This document shows positions 12,901 to 21,262 of a stretch of 64,000 bases of DNA, one piece after another. Below the pieces are notes generated by a model that did no database searches, was not told where the DNA came from, and saw nothing but the letters and a program-made list of their open reading frames with translations. Made by a program: the position numbers and the translations under genes. The DNA is from Rhyacophila brunnea (taxonomy: Eukaryota; Arthropoda; Insecta; Trichoptera; Rhyacophilidae): positions 2,830,645-2,894,644 of the forward strand of contig JAGYXB010001569.1 of assembly GCA_022495005.1 (NCBI GenBank). Reading direction: 5' to 3'. Position 1 is the stretch's first letter; every line of letters begins with the position of its first letter.

Positions 12901-15900
12901 AATTACACACAAATTGCGAAAATAACCTCCATTTTACTATTAAAAGTAATTCCATTGTTTTTAATCTTCTCCCCGACCGACTGAGCTAAACATCCTAGAG
13001 GTACCACCATACATCCAAAGAAGGAGGGAGTATTAATTGGACATCATTTTGGATATTTTATAGATAGAATAATATTTTTTATCTACTTTGGTTTGGTTAG
13101 GCAGAGATTACCAACAACTCATTCACCATATATTATACCAATAATTCATTGAAAACAAATAAGTATGAATGAAAAAGTGTACTTACACTATTTTGTCGAA
13201 TCGCACAGAACATACCAAAACTATTATGATTTGGTTTCGGCAAGGTTTAATTGATTTTTAAAGAACTAACCAGCACCATCTGTAAATTGTAGTCTTAGTT
13301 CAATAAAAACAAATACGAATGATAAACAAACTTTAAGGTGTACTATTTATATCGGATCTTAGCAGCCTACCTTCACCCTTCTCCACTAGCAGGTATGACC
13401 AAAAGGTAGTTCTAGAACAAATAATTATTGATTGATCGTAGCCATATTCGTATTTTTGAGTTCCTTCCAATTAAAATGATCATTTCAAGACTTTTGTCAT
13501 GAAGAATCTGAGCATTCTTACTTTTTTACAATAGTAAGGCTTTGTCCAGTTGGCCCATAAAAATTCGTGCATATTTCAGGTATGTGTGACCTCATTGAGC
13601 GGTCCACATGCACTCGCTAGATTCTCGACAACGCAATGTTTTTATAGCCATTCTAAAAAGAATAACATTGATGTTTTATAGTCATTTCAAAATATAATAC
13701 GTCACCTAGTTTGTACACCGACAAGAATATATTATCTTGCCAGTTATATCGCGAAATATTAAATCTCAGGAGCCGTGTGTCACGACTAGGGAATTCAATC
13801 CCGAGCCAAAGTTCAGATCCCGGGATTTCGGGATTACAATTTGACAATCCCGGGATCCCGGGACTGGTCCCGGGATTGGCATTTTTTCCATTGTTAATAT
13901 AAAAAATTTATATTTACTAATAACATTGATAAAATCGGTCAAAAATAAATCTAGGATAATTTATACTATTTAAGACATTTATTTTTAATATTGTATACGT
14001 TCAATCTTGGAGATACATAAGTTTAATGGAGTAAATAATATTGTAATATAAATAATAATGTGAATTTAATATGAGATTGCTGTTTCTGATAATAAAGACT
14101 TAATGAATGGGTTAGCGACATTTAAAATATTAAAGCAAATCATGGTGTAGGTTTTTATGGCCTTTCCGCTTCATAAATCTAATTCTAATTAGTCAGCCAA
14201 ATATGAAACTGCCGTAAAACGTATGAGATCATGGTGGAATTACTTGTTAATTGTGCGAAGCATTGTTTTTTCTAATCTTTCTCATTTTTATTAATTTATG
14301 TGTAAAAAATAAAATGAATCGGCAACTTACACATGGGTATAAATCAAACTTCATTCAAACTCAGTTTATTTCTAATGTAGTTACTTACTTGTTATTAAAA
14401 GTATTTTTTCTGTTATGTTTTAGTTTTTATTTTATTTTTCATCGTTTCAGGTTTATCAATCCCGGGATTCATAGGTTTCGAAAATAGCTCGGGATCCCGG
14501 GATTGAAATCCCTAGTCACGACTGAATTGCAGTCTTTCTTCTTGCACTCGCGCTTGTTTTTTTATGCCCATTCATAGGTCACCTAGCTTGTTCACTGCCA
14601 AATGAAACGCGTTATATGGGCGCAGCACATTTTTGGTACTCACGCGTAAAGCGCGGTGAGATACGTGCCATCTGGTGCTATCTAAAAGAAAATTTTTGTT
14701 ACTTAGTGTGTCATGAATCTGTGGCCATATCTAAGACAGATGATTTGGAGAGAGGTACATTTTGTTTGTCTCTAATAATCTAAAAAAATGTTTCAGTTGG
14801 AATTTCCTTTAAACCGTGATTTAAGAAGAATTCAAATCTAAGTTATTAACACAACTAAAGGTTTAATAAACCATTTCTTTCAACATTTCTTATAACACCT
14901 CATTATGCAATTCGATAAGCATTTTTCATGGAGGACCTACTAGTTTCTTATTCTTATTGGGCCATCCCCTAGCGGAGGTTGGCCACCATCAAGGCGATCT
15001 TAACTTTGTTGTCTGCTACCCGGAACAGTTCAGTGGAGCTGCACTCGTACCAATCACGGAGGTTCTTAAGCTACGAAACGGGGCGCCGTCCTCTGCTACG
15101 CTTACCATTGATCTTTCCTTGAATGACAAATTGAGGAATGCCGTACTTTTGTCCTCTCATAATGTGGCCGAGGTACTGTAGTTTCCTGGTTTTAATACTA
15201 CTTAGAACTTCACGGTCCTACTAGTTTACATTATCGTAATTAGGTAAGAGGCTCGTAGTTTAATTGGTTAAAGCATATTGGCGCGATACCGATACGGATA
15301 TACGGCTTCAAATTCCGTCGAGCATCGTATTTTTTTCAAATGTGATTTTTTCTAGTGGGTATAATATTTGAGGTTATTTCAAGTTATGTAGGTATGTACA
15401 ACTAAATGTGTTTAAAATCAATGACATTATTAATGGACAACGCACTCGATACAGTAGCTAGCAAGTAAATTCGCGCATAGCGACATTTCCACATGTGTTG
15501 GTAGAGGTCACGCAATTTCCATTATGCGATATCACGCATCGGGAATTTATAGCAATATAACCTTTATTGTAATGGCGTTAGAACAGTGTTTCTAGTGTCA
15601 ATGTTCATTTGAGCGAACCCGTTCGAACCGAACCATTCACCAGACCCGACAAAAAGCGTCGGGAAATATAGCAATATCACCTTTATTGTAATGGCGTTAG
15701 AACAGATTATGCCATTCGGCAGACCCGACAAAAAAGTGAGTGTCATTTTTTTGGGTGCCGGACAAAATCCCGAATGCTGAAATCCCGAATGGCCGAAATC
15801 CCGAAAGCCTAAATTCCGAAAGCCGAAATCCCGAAGTCCGAAATCCCGAATGCTGAAATCCCGAATGGCCGAAATCCCGAATGGCCGGAATCCCGAAGGT

Positions 15901-18587
15901 CGAAATCCCGAAAAATATAAACATCAATAATTGCGCAATCTGCAAAACCCATTTTCCGCAAAAAATGGATTTTGTCTCTCATGCAAAAATTGCGAAATTC
16001 AAGATTGCGCACTTAGTGATGTTTGTATTTTTTATTTTTTTATATTTCCACAAAAAATGTGTTGTGTCTCTCTTTTTTTGGGATTTCGGCCATTCGGGAT
16101 TTCAGCATTCGGGATTTCGACCCAAACCCCATTTTTTCCAGATGCTTCGTCCATATTAATGCCATTGTTTAAAATGCATTTTTTTTAATTACTCACAGTA
16201 ACTACCGCACCATTTAAAGTCGATTTGCTTTGTCTATGGACATGAATGGAATGTAGTGTCAGGGTTAATAAACAAAAATTTTATGTTCTCTTTTATCTGT
16301 TTAGATTCGGTCGGAAACAATCGCGACGTACGCATTGTGTGGCTTCTCTAACCCCAGCTCTGTCGGTATCCTGGTTGCTGCCCTCAGCAACATGGCTCCT
16401 GACAGAAGATCAGACATCGCTGGCTGTGCCATAAGGGGTCTCATAACTGGGTGCGCCGTATGTTTCATGACAGCTTGCATAGCAGGTAGATATTATACTT
16501 TCATCATAATATTAAATATCATGTTCCACTATAGCCAATAAAATACGTGAACGATAACTTGACCTGTATTCATTATTACCAGCGACGTCCCGTTTGAGGA
16601 ACGTCCAGATTGAGCGTTGCTTAGGGGCGGCAGTTACCCGAAGGGCGGCAAATCGAGGAGAATCATTTGGTACATACATAAATAGCTACCAAAGCTGAGT
16701 ACTTAATAACGAAAATATCTTTCTTTTAAAAAAATCAGCTCACTTGTTAGAAACAAAATGTATTAATTGACATAAAAGGTTTAGCATGACTGTATTTTTT
16801 GTCGGGTTGGCGATGTCTAGTTTATTTCCGTTGCCCTTCGACGTCCTTGGTGAAGAAAAACGACACGAGCACTGATGATAAAAATTATTGTATAAAAAAA
16901 ATGGGGCGGCATAATAGCTCTGCCCAGGGGCGGCATTTTGTCTTGGGACGTCACTGATTATTACATATACCTACATGGCTTTCCGGGCCAAAAAGAGATT
17001 CCCATCAATGGCACTCGACTTGAACAGGTAAAACACTACTTCTATCTGGGACAACAAGTGTCTATAGATGGATGGATATTATTTGATGAAATTGTTCGCA
17101 GAGTAAAGCCATTATTTATTACTAGAGTTATACATGGCTATGCGGGCCAAAAAGAGATCCTCATCAATGGCACTCGGCTTGAACAGGTAAAAAACTACAT
17201 CTATCTGGGACAACAAGTGTCTATAGGTGGATGTATATTTGATGAAATTGTTCGCGGAGTAAAGCCAGGCTGGAGTACTTTTGGCCGTCTGAATAATGTC
17301 TTTAAAATTGACCTCCCACTGTGTCTAAGCCCAAAGAGTGCCCAAAGCGCAAAGTATTCAACCAGTGTGTGCTTCCCGTAATCACATATGCGTGTGAAAT
17401 ATGGACCCTAAGTAAAAGAGAGATCCAGAAACTTAGAGTAGCACAACGCGAAAGGACAAAAAGAGGAATGATTGGATAACGGAACAGACAAGGGTTTGCG
17501 ATGTAATATAGTTTGCTAAAAACTTCAAATGGAAATGGGCTGGACACATAGCTTGAAGAATTGACAAATTTAGTTATCCAGTGGTATCCAAGAGGTACAA
17601 CATGTCCGCAAGGTAGACCTAGAGGCTGCTGTATCGATGAAATTATAAAGTTCTGCGGAAGTACGTGACAACGCAACGCACAGGACCGAGAGAAGTGGAC
17701 TCAGCTTGGAGAGGCCTTCATCCACCAGAGGATAGATTCAGGCTGATGATGATGATGATGACATCGACTTATTACCCAGCCAACATGTCCATGTGGTGGA
17801 GAACTACTGGATGTAAATCACATCCTCTGGGAATGTCCGAGAATGAGAGAGAGAGAAGAGGTGCTTACGTCAGTCCAACCAGCTGTTGGGTCCGTCGGGC
17901 CGTTCAACCTAGTCGCCATAAAGGCCAATTATATTGCATTTTAAAAAAATTGGCGGCGTCTTATTGGGGACGTAGAGATCTCATTTCCTTGTTGAAGATT
18001 TCATTGTCCCTATTGTTTTAGCTTTCTTTTTTGTATCTTATTTAGAATTGGTTAACGCACAGTTGGCGCGATACCAGTGGTTATACGGATTCAAGTCCCG
18101 TCGAGCATCGTATTTTTTTGAAATATGATTTTTTATAGTGGGTTTATACGAGTATCTGAAGTGTTTTCAAGCTATACACTTATATAACTATTTTGTCAGC
18201 ACGTCATGTTGCCCACTGCAGATCTGCATGTTTAAAAAAAAGTATTCACACAATAATATAAATAATAATAGGTACATTATACATCATTAATTATTAATAA
18301 TATATAATATATTACATATATTATAATATATCATTAAATTCATTCACTTCTGATAAGCCTCCGTGCCTCATATGGAACCTTTTATTAAGGGGGGACATGC
18401 GCCGCGTAGGTCAAAATGGAGTTTGATGCTATTTTCAAAACATGATCCTGGACATTCCTTAAACGTTGTAGATAATCTATCTCCTCTAACTAATATTGTT
18501 CTCGTTTCAGGTCTTTTGATGACTGATGATGCCTTCATCTCAAATAGGCCACCCGGGAATGGAACTACTCCAATGCCAAATTTTTAA
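834..18587 (+). CDS. Concentrative nucleoside transporter (SLC28/CNT family), 3' part of gene, 8 exons
   Basis: This is a plasma-membrane symporter that imports nucleosides using a cation gradient. The exons are 834-923, 3459-3620, 4136-4229, 6529-6688, 8372-8583, 12297-12412, 16305-16485 and 18511-18587. Every intron is GT-AG, phases match at each join, and the total is 1092 nt (363 residues plus stop). The order of family landmarks is as expected: the gate segment VLPVIFFFS, TVCESV, the substrate-site loop GMSESPLL, the AAYISFG helix, the APAA turn, the transport core, the CNT signature GLKTVVNEFVAY (family pattern G-x-K-x3-NEFVA-Y/M/F), and RSETIATYALCGFSN. The N-terminal helices are missing and must be encoded before base 834. 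The C-terminal tail after the last helix is short (about 22 residues). Introns are filled with MITEs and LINE scraps. Family assignment is firm; substrate preference is inferred. Confidence 0.95.
1060..1930 (+). pseudogene. RTE-like LINE reverse-transcriptase fragment, split by a MITE
   Basis: The frames read EFCKAQRLRWAG before base 1112 and ERMLDDSAP..PRGRSIMKWS after 1736. This is the 3' end of an RTE-like ORF ([11 protein letters not shown]..PRGRPxxRW). The ORF is broken by stops and by the hAT-type insertion at 1113-1735. Confidence 0.6.
1113..1735. mobile_element. hAT-type MITE, 623 bp
   Basis: The ends are TAGAGGTAACACC and (reversed) TAGAGGTGGGAAAACTGG. Flanking 8-mers GTCCACAC and GTCCTCAC match at 7 of 8, as expected for an aged hAT target duplication. 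Removing the element restores the LINE reading across it. Confidence 0.65.
2180..2910 (-). pseudogene. RTE-like LINE 3' fragment
   Basis: Minus-strand frames read INATKTKVIFNCFVGQKEIL, YIYLGQQVSIDGCIFDEIV, CLKRKVFNQYVLPVITHG and QRGMERCILSIARGDKYRNE, the C-terminal thumb of RTE-like endonuclease/reverse transcriptases. Stops and indels break the frame. The 3' terminus carries the CATCAGCCTGAAT tail shared with the other fragments here. Confidence 0.85.
3459..3620 (+). CDS. CNT exon with gate domain and first half of the substrate loop
   Basis: This 54-codon exon is phase 0 on both sides. It encodes a hydrophobic helix (VLPVIFFFSLIIEILFYWGA), then LQVTMSSTVCESV and NTFLGM. In CNT proteins the TxxES region and the following GQ/GM-TE loop form helical hairpin 1, which contacts the nucleobase. 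The exon ends exactly after Gly-Met of that loop. Confidence 0.93.
3844..3935. repeat. AT-rich low-complexity tract
   Basis: Almost pure A/T with irregular TATTATATA repeats, ending in an A run. It lies inside a CNT intron. Confidence 0.8.
4136..4229 (+). CDS. CNT exon, second half of the substrate loop
   Basis: The exon starts SESPLLIKPYVSQLTKSEFH and continues to GFATVS, with donor CAG|GTATTT in phase 1. It corresponds to the TESPLLVRPY part of vertebrate CNTs. The Thr of the usual TE pair is Ser here, a conservative change. Confidence 0.93.
4635..4981. mobile_element. Palindromic Penelope-like insertion with 13-bp target duplication
   Basis: Two inverted arms of about 145 bp (4646-4790 and 4799-4943) are separated by 8 bases. 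The unit is bounded by the 13-bp direct repeat CTACGATTGTGAT (4635-4647 and 4969-4981). Each arm carries GTCCCTCTGTGGCGGAC next to GAAACCGGTC, resembling stem II and the GAAA core of the hammerhead ribozymes found in Penelope-like elements. Single-arm relatives lie at 11745-11862 and, more diverged, 43085-43180. Class assignment is inferred. Confidence 0.6.
5891..6480. mobile_element. hAT-type MITE, TAGGGATTGCAATACC family
   Basis: The TIRs are TAGGGATTGCAATACC and its complement at 6465-6480. Exact 8-bp duplication CTCTATTC lies at 5883-5890 and 6481-6488. The interior is AT-rich with many CCGGTATT motifs and no ORF. A second, nested copy is at 10552-12225. Confidence 0.85.
6529..6688 (+). 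CDS. CNT exon with AAYISFG and APAA motifs
   Basis: The acceptor is GTTTTTAG and the donor GAG|GTAAGA. The exon encodes GSTLAAYISFGVEPAHLITA, SVMSAPAAICFSKLFYPETE and a linker to VVR, in line with the CNT core. A hAT-type MITE begins only 25 bases after the exon end. Confidence 0.94.
6713..7082. mobile_element. hAT-type MITE, CAGTGACGTCCC family, copy 1
   Basis: The TIRs CAGTGACGTCCC/GGGACGTCACTG bound 370 bp. Flanks GCAGGCAT and GTAGGCAT match at 7 of 8. The interior has GGCGGCAAATCGAGG near one end and GGCATTTTG near the other, as in the copies at 16580 and 45784. It lies 25 bases past a CNT exon. Confidence 0.88.
7303..7528. mobile_element. Small hAT-type MITE, CAGGGCTCGA family
   Basis: The ends CAGCGCTCGAAATGGA and TCCATTTCGAGCCCTG bound 226 bp. 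Flanks AATATGAT and CATATGAC match at 6 of 8. It is related to 61826-62001 and to a right-end fragment near 44960-45040. Confidence 0.7.
7899..8290 (-). pseudogene. RTE-like LINE 3' fragment
   Basis: Minus-strand frames include [20 protein letters not shown] and LEWRWPGHIARRRDK. It has the same family and 3' tail as 2180-2910. It ends about 80 bases upstream of the CNT exon at 8372. Confidence 0.82.
8372..8583 (+). CDS. CNT exon, largest in the window
   Basis: The acceptor is CTTCTAG and the donor ATGG|GTGAGT. The exon encodes SSVLDAASRGASNAVSL, then a long hydrophobic helix (VLGIVASLVGFISLVAFVNA), LLYWFGNLVGLDFLSLEWI and FIPLSWVMG. This matches the NLLEAAxxGA..LSWFGxM..LSFxxI..MG region of CNTs. 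The open frame runs on past the donor to a stop at about 8613, which is not expected to be used. Confidence 0.95.
8650..9070. repeat. Dispersed AT-rich repeat, copy 1
   Basis: It shares long stretches, in inverted orientation, with 37860-38895 and 39240-39720. Landmarks are CAGTTAATTCTGTTTTGTAT, TTGGTTGCTAGGGG and GATTCAACAGAAAATTTAAA. No coding frame is shared between copies and the class is unknown. Confidence 0.7.
9081..9479 (-). pseudogene. R1/I-type LINE C-terminal fragment
   Basis: A 132-codon minus frame contains LRPTHWISQFLTGHDFTAKL, CTCGCDHQDAEHVLWDCPLT and REELFARV. The CxCG..EHVLWDCP pattern is the C-terminal zinc-binding tail of R1/I/Jockey-type LINE ORF2. Upstream domains are missing. 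Confidence 0.8.
10750..11125. mobile_element. hAT-type MITE, CATGGCCCCCACA family
   Basis: The TIRs CATGGCCCCCACA/TGTGGGGGCCATG bound 376 bp. The 8-bp duplication ACCTACAA is exact (10742-10749 and 11126-11133). G/C-rich ends and an AT-rich middle are shared with copies at 30731, 41258, 49278 and 56050. Confidence 0.9.
11302..12161. mobile_element. TA-flanked MITE, 860 bp, long TIRs
   Basis: The TIRs begin TCGTCGCCCCAAAAGCAAAA and run about 30 bp, with TA on both sides, as in Tc1/mariner-type elements. The small minus ORF inside (KKGTCEICEKFENML) has no recognised function. A Penelope-like fragment is at 11745-11862. Confidence 0.65.
11745..11862. repeat. Penelope-like fragment, one arm
   Basis: Nearly identical to the left arm of 4646-4790, from GTTAACTATCAATTCATGG through GGACCGGTTTCGTCCGCC, but without the second arm. 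Confidence 0.65.
12297..12412 (+). CDS. CNT exon with the family signature GLKTVVNEFVAY
   Basis: The acceptor is TTTTTTAG and the donor TCT|GTAAGT. The exon encodes GVPWKDCEMVGSLIGLKTVV followed by NEFVAYQKMGEYKAAGLLS. The G-x-K-x3-NEFVA-Y signature is complete, which identifies the family. A hAT-type MITE begins 33 bases beyond the exon. Confidence 0.96.
12445..13388. mobile_element. hAT-type MITE, CAGTGGCGAAGGGTGG family, with nested fold-back
   Basis: Left end CAGTGGCGAAGGGTGGAGG; the right end is its complement, ending in CTCCACTA. The exact 8-bp duplication GCAGGTAT lies at 12437-12444 and 13389-13396. An inner fold-back sits at 12680-13038. Related pieces lie at 20865, 23218, 31945, 33040, 35748 and 56997. 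Confidence 0.87.
12680..13038. mobile_element. Fold-back element nested in a MITE
   Basis: Inverted arms of about 95 bp contain GGTACCTCTAGGATGTTTAG and CTCAGTCGGTCGGGGAGAAG, separated by about 170 AT-rich bases. Boundaries are judged from AATTAATACTCC and its complement. The target duplication is ambiguous. Confidence 0.7.
13787..14514. mobile_element. hAT-type MITE, TAGGGATT..ATCCCG family, copy 1
   Basis: The ends are TAGGGAATTCAATCCCGAG and ATTGAAATCCCTA, with repeated TCCCGGGATC motifs at both ends. The exact 8-bp duplication GTCACGAC lies at 13779-13786 and 14515-14522. It is 728 bp and inverted relative to copies at 24678 and 57529. Confidence 0.92.
14940..15230 (-). pseudogene. RTE-like LINE fragment
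   Basis: Minus-strand reading gives TRKLQYLGHIMRGQKYGIPQ, INGKRSRGRRPVS and NLRDWYECSSTELFRVA, the RTE C-terminal region. Stops are present. Confidence 0.75.
15248..15335 (+). repeat. tRNA-headed SINE (GGCTCGTAG family)
   Basis: GGCTCGTAGTTTAATTGGTT resembles a tRNA D-arm and A box, and CTTCAAATTCCGTCGAGC a B box and acceptor. Copies lie at 18045 and 29319. The body continues with a shared TATTTTTTTCAAATGTGATT. Confidence 0.6.
15419..16166 (+). mobile_element. Element with 9-bp target duplication (Mutator-like?), copy 1
   Basis: It starts CAATGACATTATTAATGGAC and ends TCCATATTAATGCCATT. The exact 9-bp duplication GTTTAAAAT lies at 15410-15418 and 16167-16175. The reverse copy at 60189-60529 also has an exact 9-bp duplication. 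It carries an internal insertion of tandem CCGAA repeats. Confidence 0.78.
15753..16131. repeat. Tandem AATCCCGAATGGCCGA array with inverted partner
   Basis: About ten imperfect 15-17 bp units (core AATCCCGAAT) run from 15769 to 15912. After a spacer, inverted units (ATTCGGGATTTC) appear at 16079-16118. Ends GGGTGCCGGACAAAATCCCG and GGGATTTCGACCCAAACCCC look like TIRs. The 60189 copy lacks this block. Confidence 0.75.
16305..16485 (+). CDS. CNT exon, conserved C-terminal helices
   Basis: The acceptor is TCTGTTTAG and the donor GCAG|GTAGAT. The exon encodes IRSETIATYALCGFSN, VAALSNMAPDRRSDI and CFMTACIAG. Compared with vertebrate CNT3 (RSEIIATYALCGFAN..TACIAG), conservation is strong throughout. 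Confidence 0.95.
16580..16956. mobile_element. hAT-type MITE, CAGTGACGTCCC family, copy 2
   Basis: It is 377 bp with ends CAGCGACGTCCC and GGGACGTCACTG. The exact 8-bp duplication ATTATTAC lies at 16572-16579 and 16957-16964. It lies 95 bases past a CNT exon. Confidence 0.92.
16970..17745 (+). pseudogene. RTE-like LINE 3' fragment with internal duplication
   Basis: Plus-strand reading includes GQKEILINGTRLEQVKNYIY, LGQQVSIGGCIFDEIV and IRGVKPGW-like sequence. The segment encoding GQKEI..FDEIVR occurs twice, at about 16980-17107 and 17138-17260. The 3' end at 17700-17745 has the family tail (AGGCTGATGATGATG). Confidence 0.83.
17755..17990 (+). pseudogene. R1/I-type LINE tail fragment
   Basis: Reading gives TCPCGGE, VNHILWECPRMRERRE, SVQPAVGSVGPFNLVA and KANYIAF after one frame change. 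It matches the LINE at 29755-30300. Confidence 0.75.
18045..18180 (+). repeat. tRNA-headed SINE (GGCTCGTAG family), 5' truncated
   Basis: AGAATTGGTTAACGCACAG, then GGATTCAAGTCCCGTCGAGC and the shared tail TATTTTTTTGAAATATGATT. Confidence 0.55.
18385..18480 (+). mobile_element. End fragment of the TTAA fold-back element
   Basis: TTAAGGGGGGACATGCGCC through AACGTTGTAGATAATCTATC equals the first 95 bases of the arm at 25319. It stops 30 bases before the last CNT exon. Confidence 0.75.
18511..18587 (+). CDS. CNT last exon with stop codon
   Basis: The acceptor is CTCGTTTCAG. The exon encodes GLLMTDDAFISNRPP and a Pro/Asn-rich tail, then TAA at 18585-18587. A fragment of a TTAA-type fold-back element ends about 30 bases upstream, so the acceptor region is partly transposon-flanked. 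AATAAA follows at 18590-18595 and again at 18648-18653. Confidence 0.88.
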
Positions 18588-18589
18588 AA

Positions 18590-18653
18590 AATAAATATAA
18601 TATCAGTATAATAATTTGTATTAGGAAAATATTACGTTGTTTTATCAATAAAC
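18590..18653 (+). promoter_or_regulatory. Poly(A) signals of the CNT gene
   Basis: AATAAA occurs at 18590-18595, almost abutting the stop codon, and at 18648-18653. The second is the more likely signal because it leaves a short 3' UTR of normal layout. Seen directly; which one is used is inferred. Confidence 0.55.
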
Positions 18654-18785
18654 AACGTGAACTAGTTAGGTATATATTTATATATATATCTATATTTAAA
18701 TTACTGCGTAGGAGAATTGTACGAGATAGGTTCTTAATACTGGATACTCGATATTTTGAAGATTAGGCACCATCATCGAGTAGCA

Positions 18786-19045
18786 AGGCTTACTATATTC
18801 AGGCCGTGGCACTCATATGAAAATTACAATGGTAATGCTAGTTATTGATTATCTTAGAATGCAATGCTACGGTAACCTGCTCGCAATAAATGTATATTTT
18901 CGATTATTTATATTTCGTTCAAATTATTAATATTTATTTCAATATGCAACACTCATCATTTTCTATATTCTATGTATGAGCAATAACTAACACTGCCATC
19001 GAAGTTTCGTATCACGGCCTGAATATTATAGTGGGCCTTGATCCA
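18786..19045. repeat. Inverted-repeat element
   Basis: Arms contain AAGGCTTACTATATTCAGGC and (reverse) AAGGCCCACTATAATATTCA, about 65 bp each. A related arm is at 26870-26945. Confidence 0.6.
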
Positions 19046-20130
19046 GTAGTCAGAGTTTACAAAACTGATGAAATAAATGCTGATAGGCAGGTGCGCACAC
19101 AAAAATGGTACAGGGGGGGGGTACATTTCTAAAAAATATCCATATTAATTTAGTTTTTATTTTTAAGTCGACTAACAAAATGAAGCAGGTGTCACTGTCT
19201 TCCGTATACTACTACGTATAGCTTCATCCGCGGACCTCCGCACTTCTCCGGACACCTTCCCCATACTGAGATACTCCGGAGTTTGGGTCTAGCGATGAAC
19301 GCCTAGCATGAAGTTATAACTATCCGTGCACACCTAGCGTTATTGGGACCTGTCAGATCCACAATCGTTAGTGTCCGTTTATGTCATCCGCGCTGTCTTT
19401 TAGACATGTGGGGTCACAAAATTAAAGTATACATTGGATTCCCCAGATGATCGCGCCAATTCATGAGTGGTAGTCTTCCACAGACATAGGCTTTACGTGG
19501 CGTAGAATACCGAGAGAAGTGGTACCAACCTGTTGAGAAGGATCTTTGGTAACCAAATCGCCCGGTTCACGATCCTCAGGCATGAGGTACTGACAAAGAA
19601 GAAGTAATATTCCATTCACCTGAAAACCCCTCGTTGACTAAGTGTCTACAGTCTGTCAGGAAATAATTAAAAATAATTTTTCCTCTGAGAACTTTTTAAA
19701 ATGGTGACTTTTTACACAAGACGATTTCTATTATATAATCGTTTGTTTGCCTACACAAATCATTTTATTCAATAAATAAAAAAATGTGACATATTTTTTG
19801 TAATAACTGACAATTATTGCAATTACCATTAAACTTAGTGAACAAGGTTTTTATCTGTAGATAAAACCTTGTTCACTTATCTGAAATCACTTTTTTGAGT
19901 AACAAAGTTCCAACTGACTTTATCGATTTCATGGATTTCCTATTTAAAATATACTATTACATGGACATTTATCGGTTAGATATAAATTGTATGTACATTT
20001 CACCGTGGCACAGTTCACCGTGAGCTTTCTATCGGAAAGAGATGATCGTATACTATACGGTCTCCAATTTTATTAGATTCAATATGAACATTAATTCAAT
20101 TTTCATTGCTGATTTTGGCAAAATCCATGA
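19046..20130. other. Intergenic, no gene
   Basis: No exon or known domain was found. The only structure noted is a near-perfect short hairpin at 19836-19880 (AGTGAACAAGGTTTTTATCT and its complement). Confidence 0.5.
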
Positions 20131-20290
20131 ATTCAAGAATGAAAACCTAGGCTAACCTAACAAATAACCCAGTATATCGGCTATTTTTAAAATTTGTTTG
20201 CTGCTGGCTTCTTGTAAAGTGTAAACCGACAAAAACCGTGTTCTATTTATTCATGAATTTTATGTCAGTACCGTACGGTACGACCCAAAG
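20130..20290. repeat. Partial fold-back with CCTAA, related to 60996-61189
   Basis: GGCTAACCTAACAAATAACC followed by AGTATATCGGCTATTTTTAA matches one arm and the loop edge of the hairpin at 61120-61155. A GTACCGTACGGTAC palindrome follows near 20270. Confidence 0.5.
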
Positions 20291-20864
20291 AGGTTGGACG
20301 GTTTTCAATATACGGCCATATATTTCCGATACAACATTTTACGATTAAGTGTAATATGGCGAACTGCATACCTACAAGTTTCCGGATACGACATTTATCA
20401 TATTATTTAGATAATCAAAAATAAATTATGATGATTGTAGGATGAAGTATAACGGTTTGAAATTTTGGAGCTAATTATCTCAAAACTATATCAGTGTTAG
20501 ATGGAACCATGTTATTCTCAGGGGTTGATATATTCATAATGCCTACATATTATATAGATAGGTATAATTATAATTTGTTTATATACTATCAACAATATAC
20601 ATACAAAACTTTATTATTAATTTATTTTTAATTTAGAATAAGTACATTGAGATTGTATATTTTTATGAAAAACCACTGTTATGTTTTATTTTAAGGTATT
20701 TATTGTGTTGAAATAAATGAATGTTTTCATATTGCTCAATTGCATTTTAATTTAATACGTAGATTTCCAAAAGGTTTCGACAAAAACGTTAATACTGTCC
20801 CACCTAGAGGTTGAGAAGGATGAGAATTCTGAAGAAATATTCAGGAAAGACCATTCTCATCTAT

Positions 20865-21262
20865 CTATAAAATATCCAAAATTATGCAATCAAATTATAC
20901 ATAACTTTGTATATTTATAGATATAATAATATTGTTTATCAATTATTACAGTTTAACTTATACAGGGCTTAATGCATTTAAATAAATTAACCAACAACAT
21001 GTGTAATATTCTTAAATCAACGAAAACAAATAAGTATGAATGAAAATGCATAATTTTGTCCGATCGCCCAAAGTGTACGAAAACTATTATGGTTTGGTTT
21101 AGGCAGGGTTTAATTGATTTTTAAAAACTAACCAATACTATCAGTAAATTGTAGTCTTAGTTCAATTAAAACAAATAGGTACGTATGACTAACAAATTTA
21201 ATCTGTACTATTTATGTCAGACCTTAACAGCCTACCTCCACCCTTCGCCACTGAGTTCTACC
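20865..21262. repeat. hAT-type MITE part, CAGTGGCGAAGG family
   Basis: Starts inside the element (CTATCTATAAAATATCCAAA) and runs to the right end CAGCCTACCTCCACCCTTCG CCACTGA. The left terminus is missing or decayed. Confidence 0.65.
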
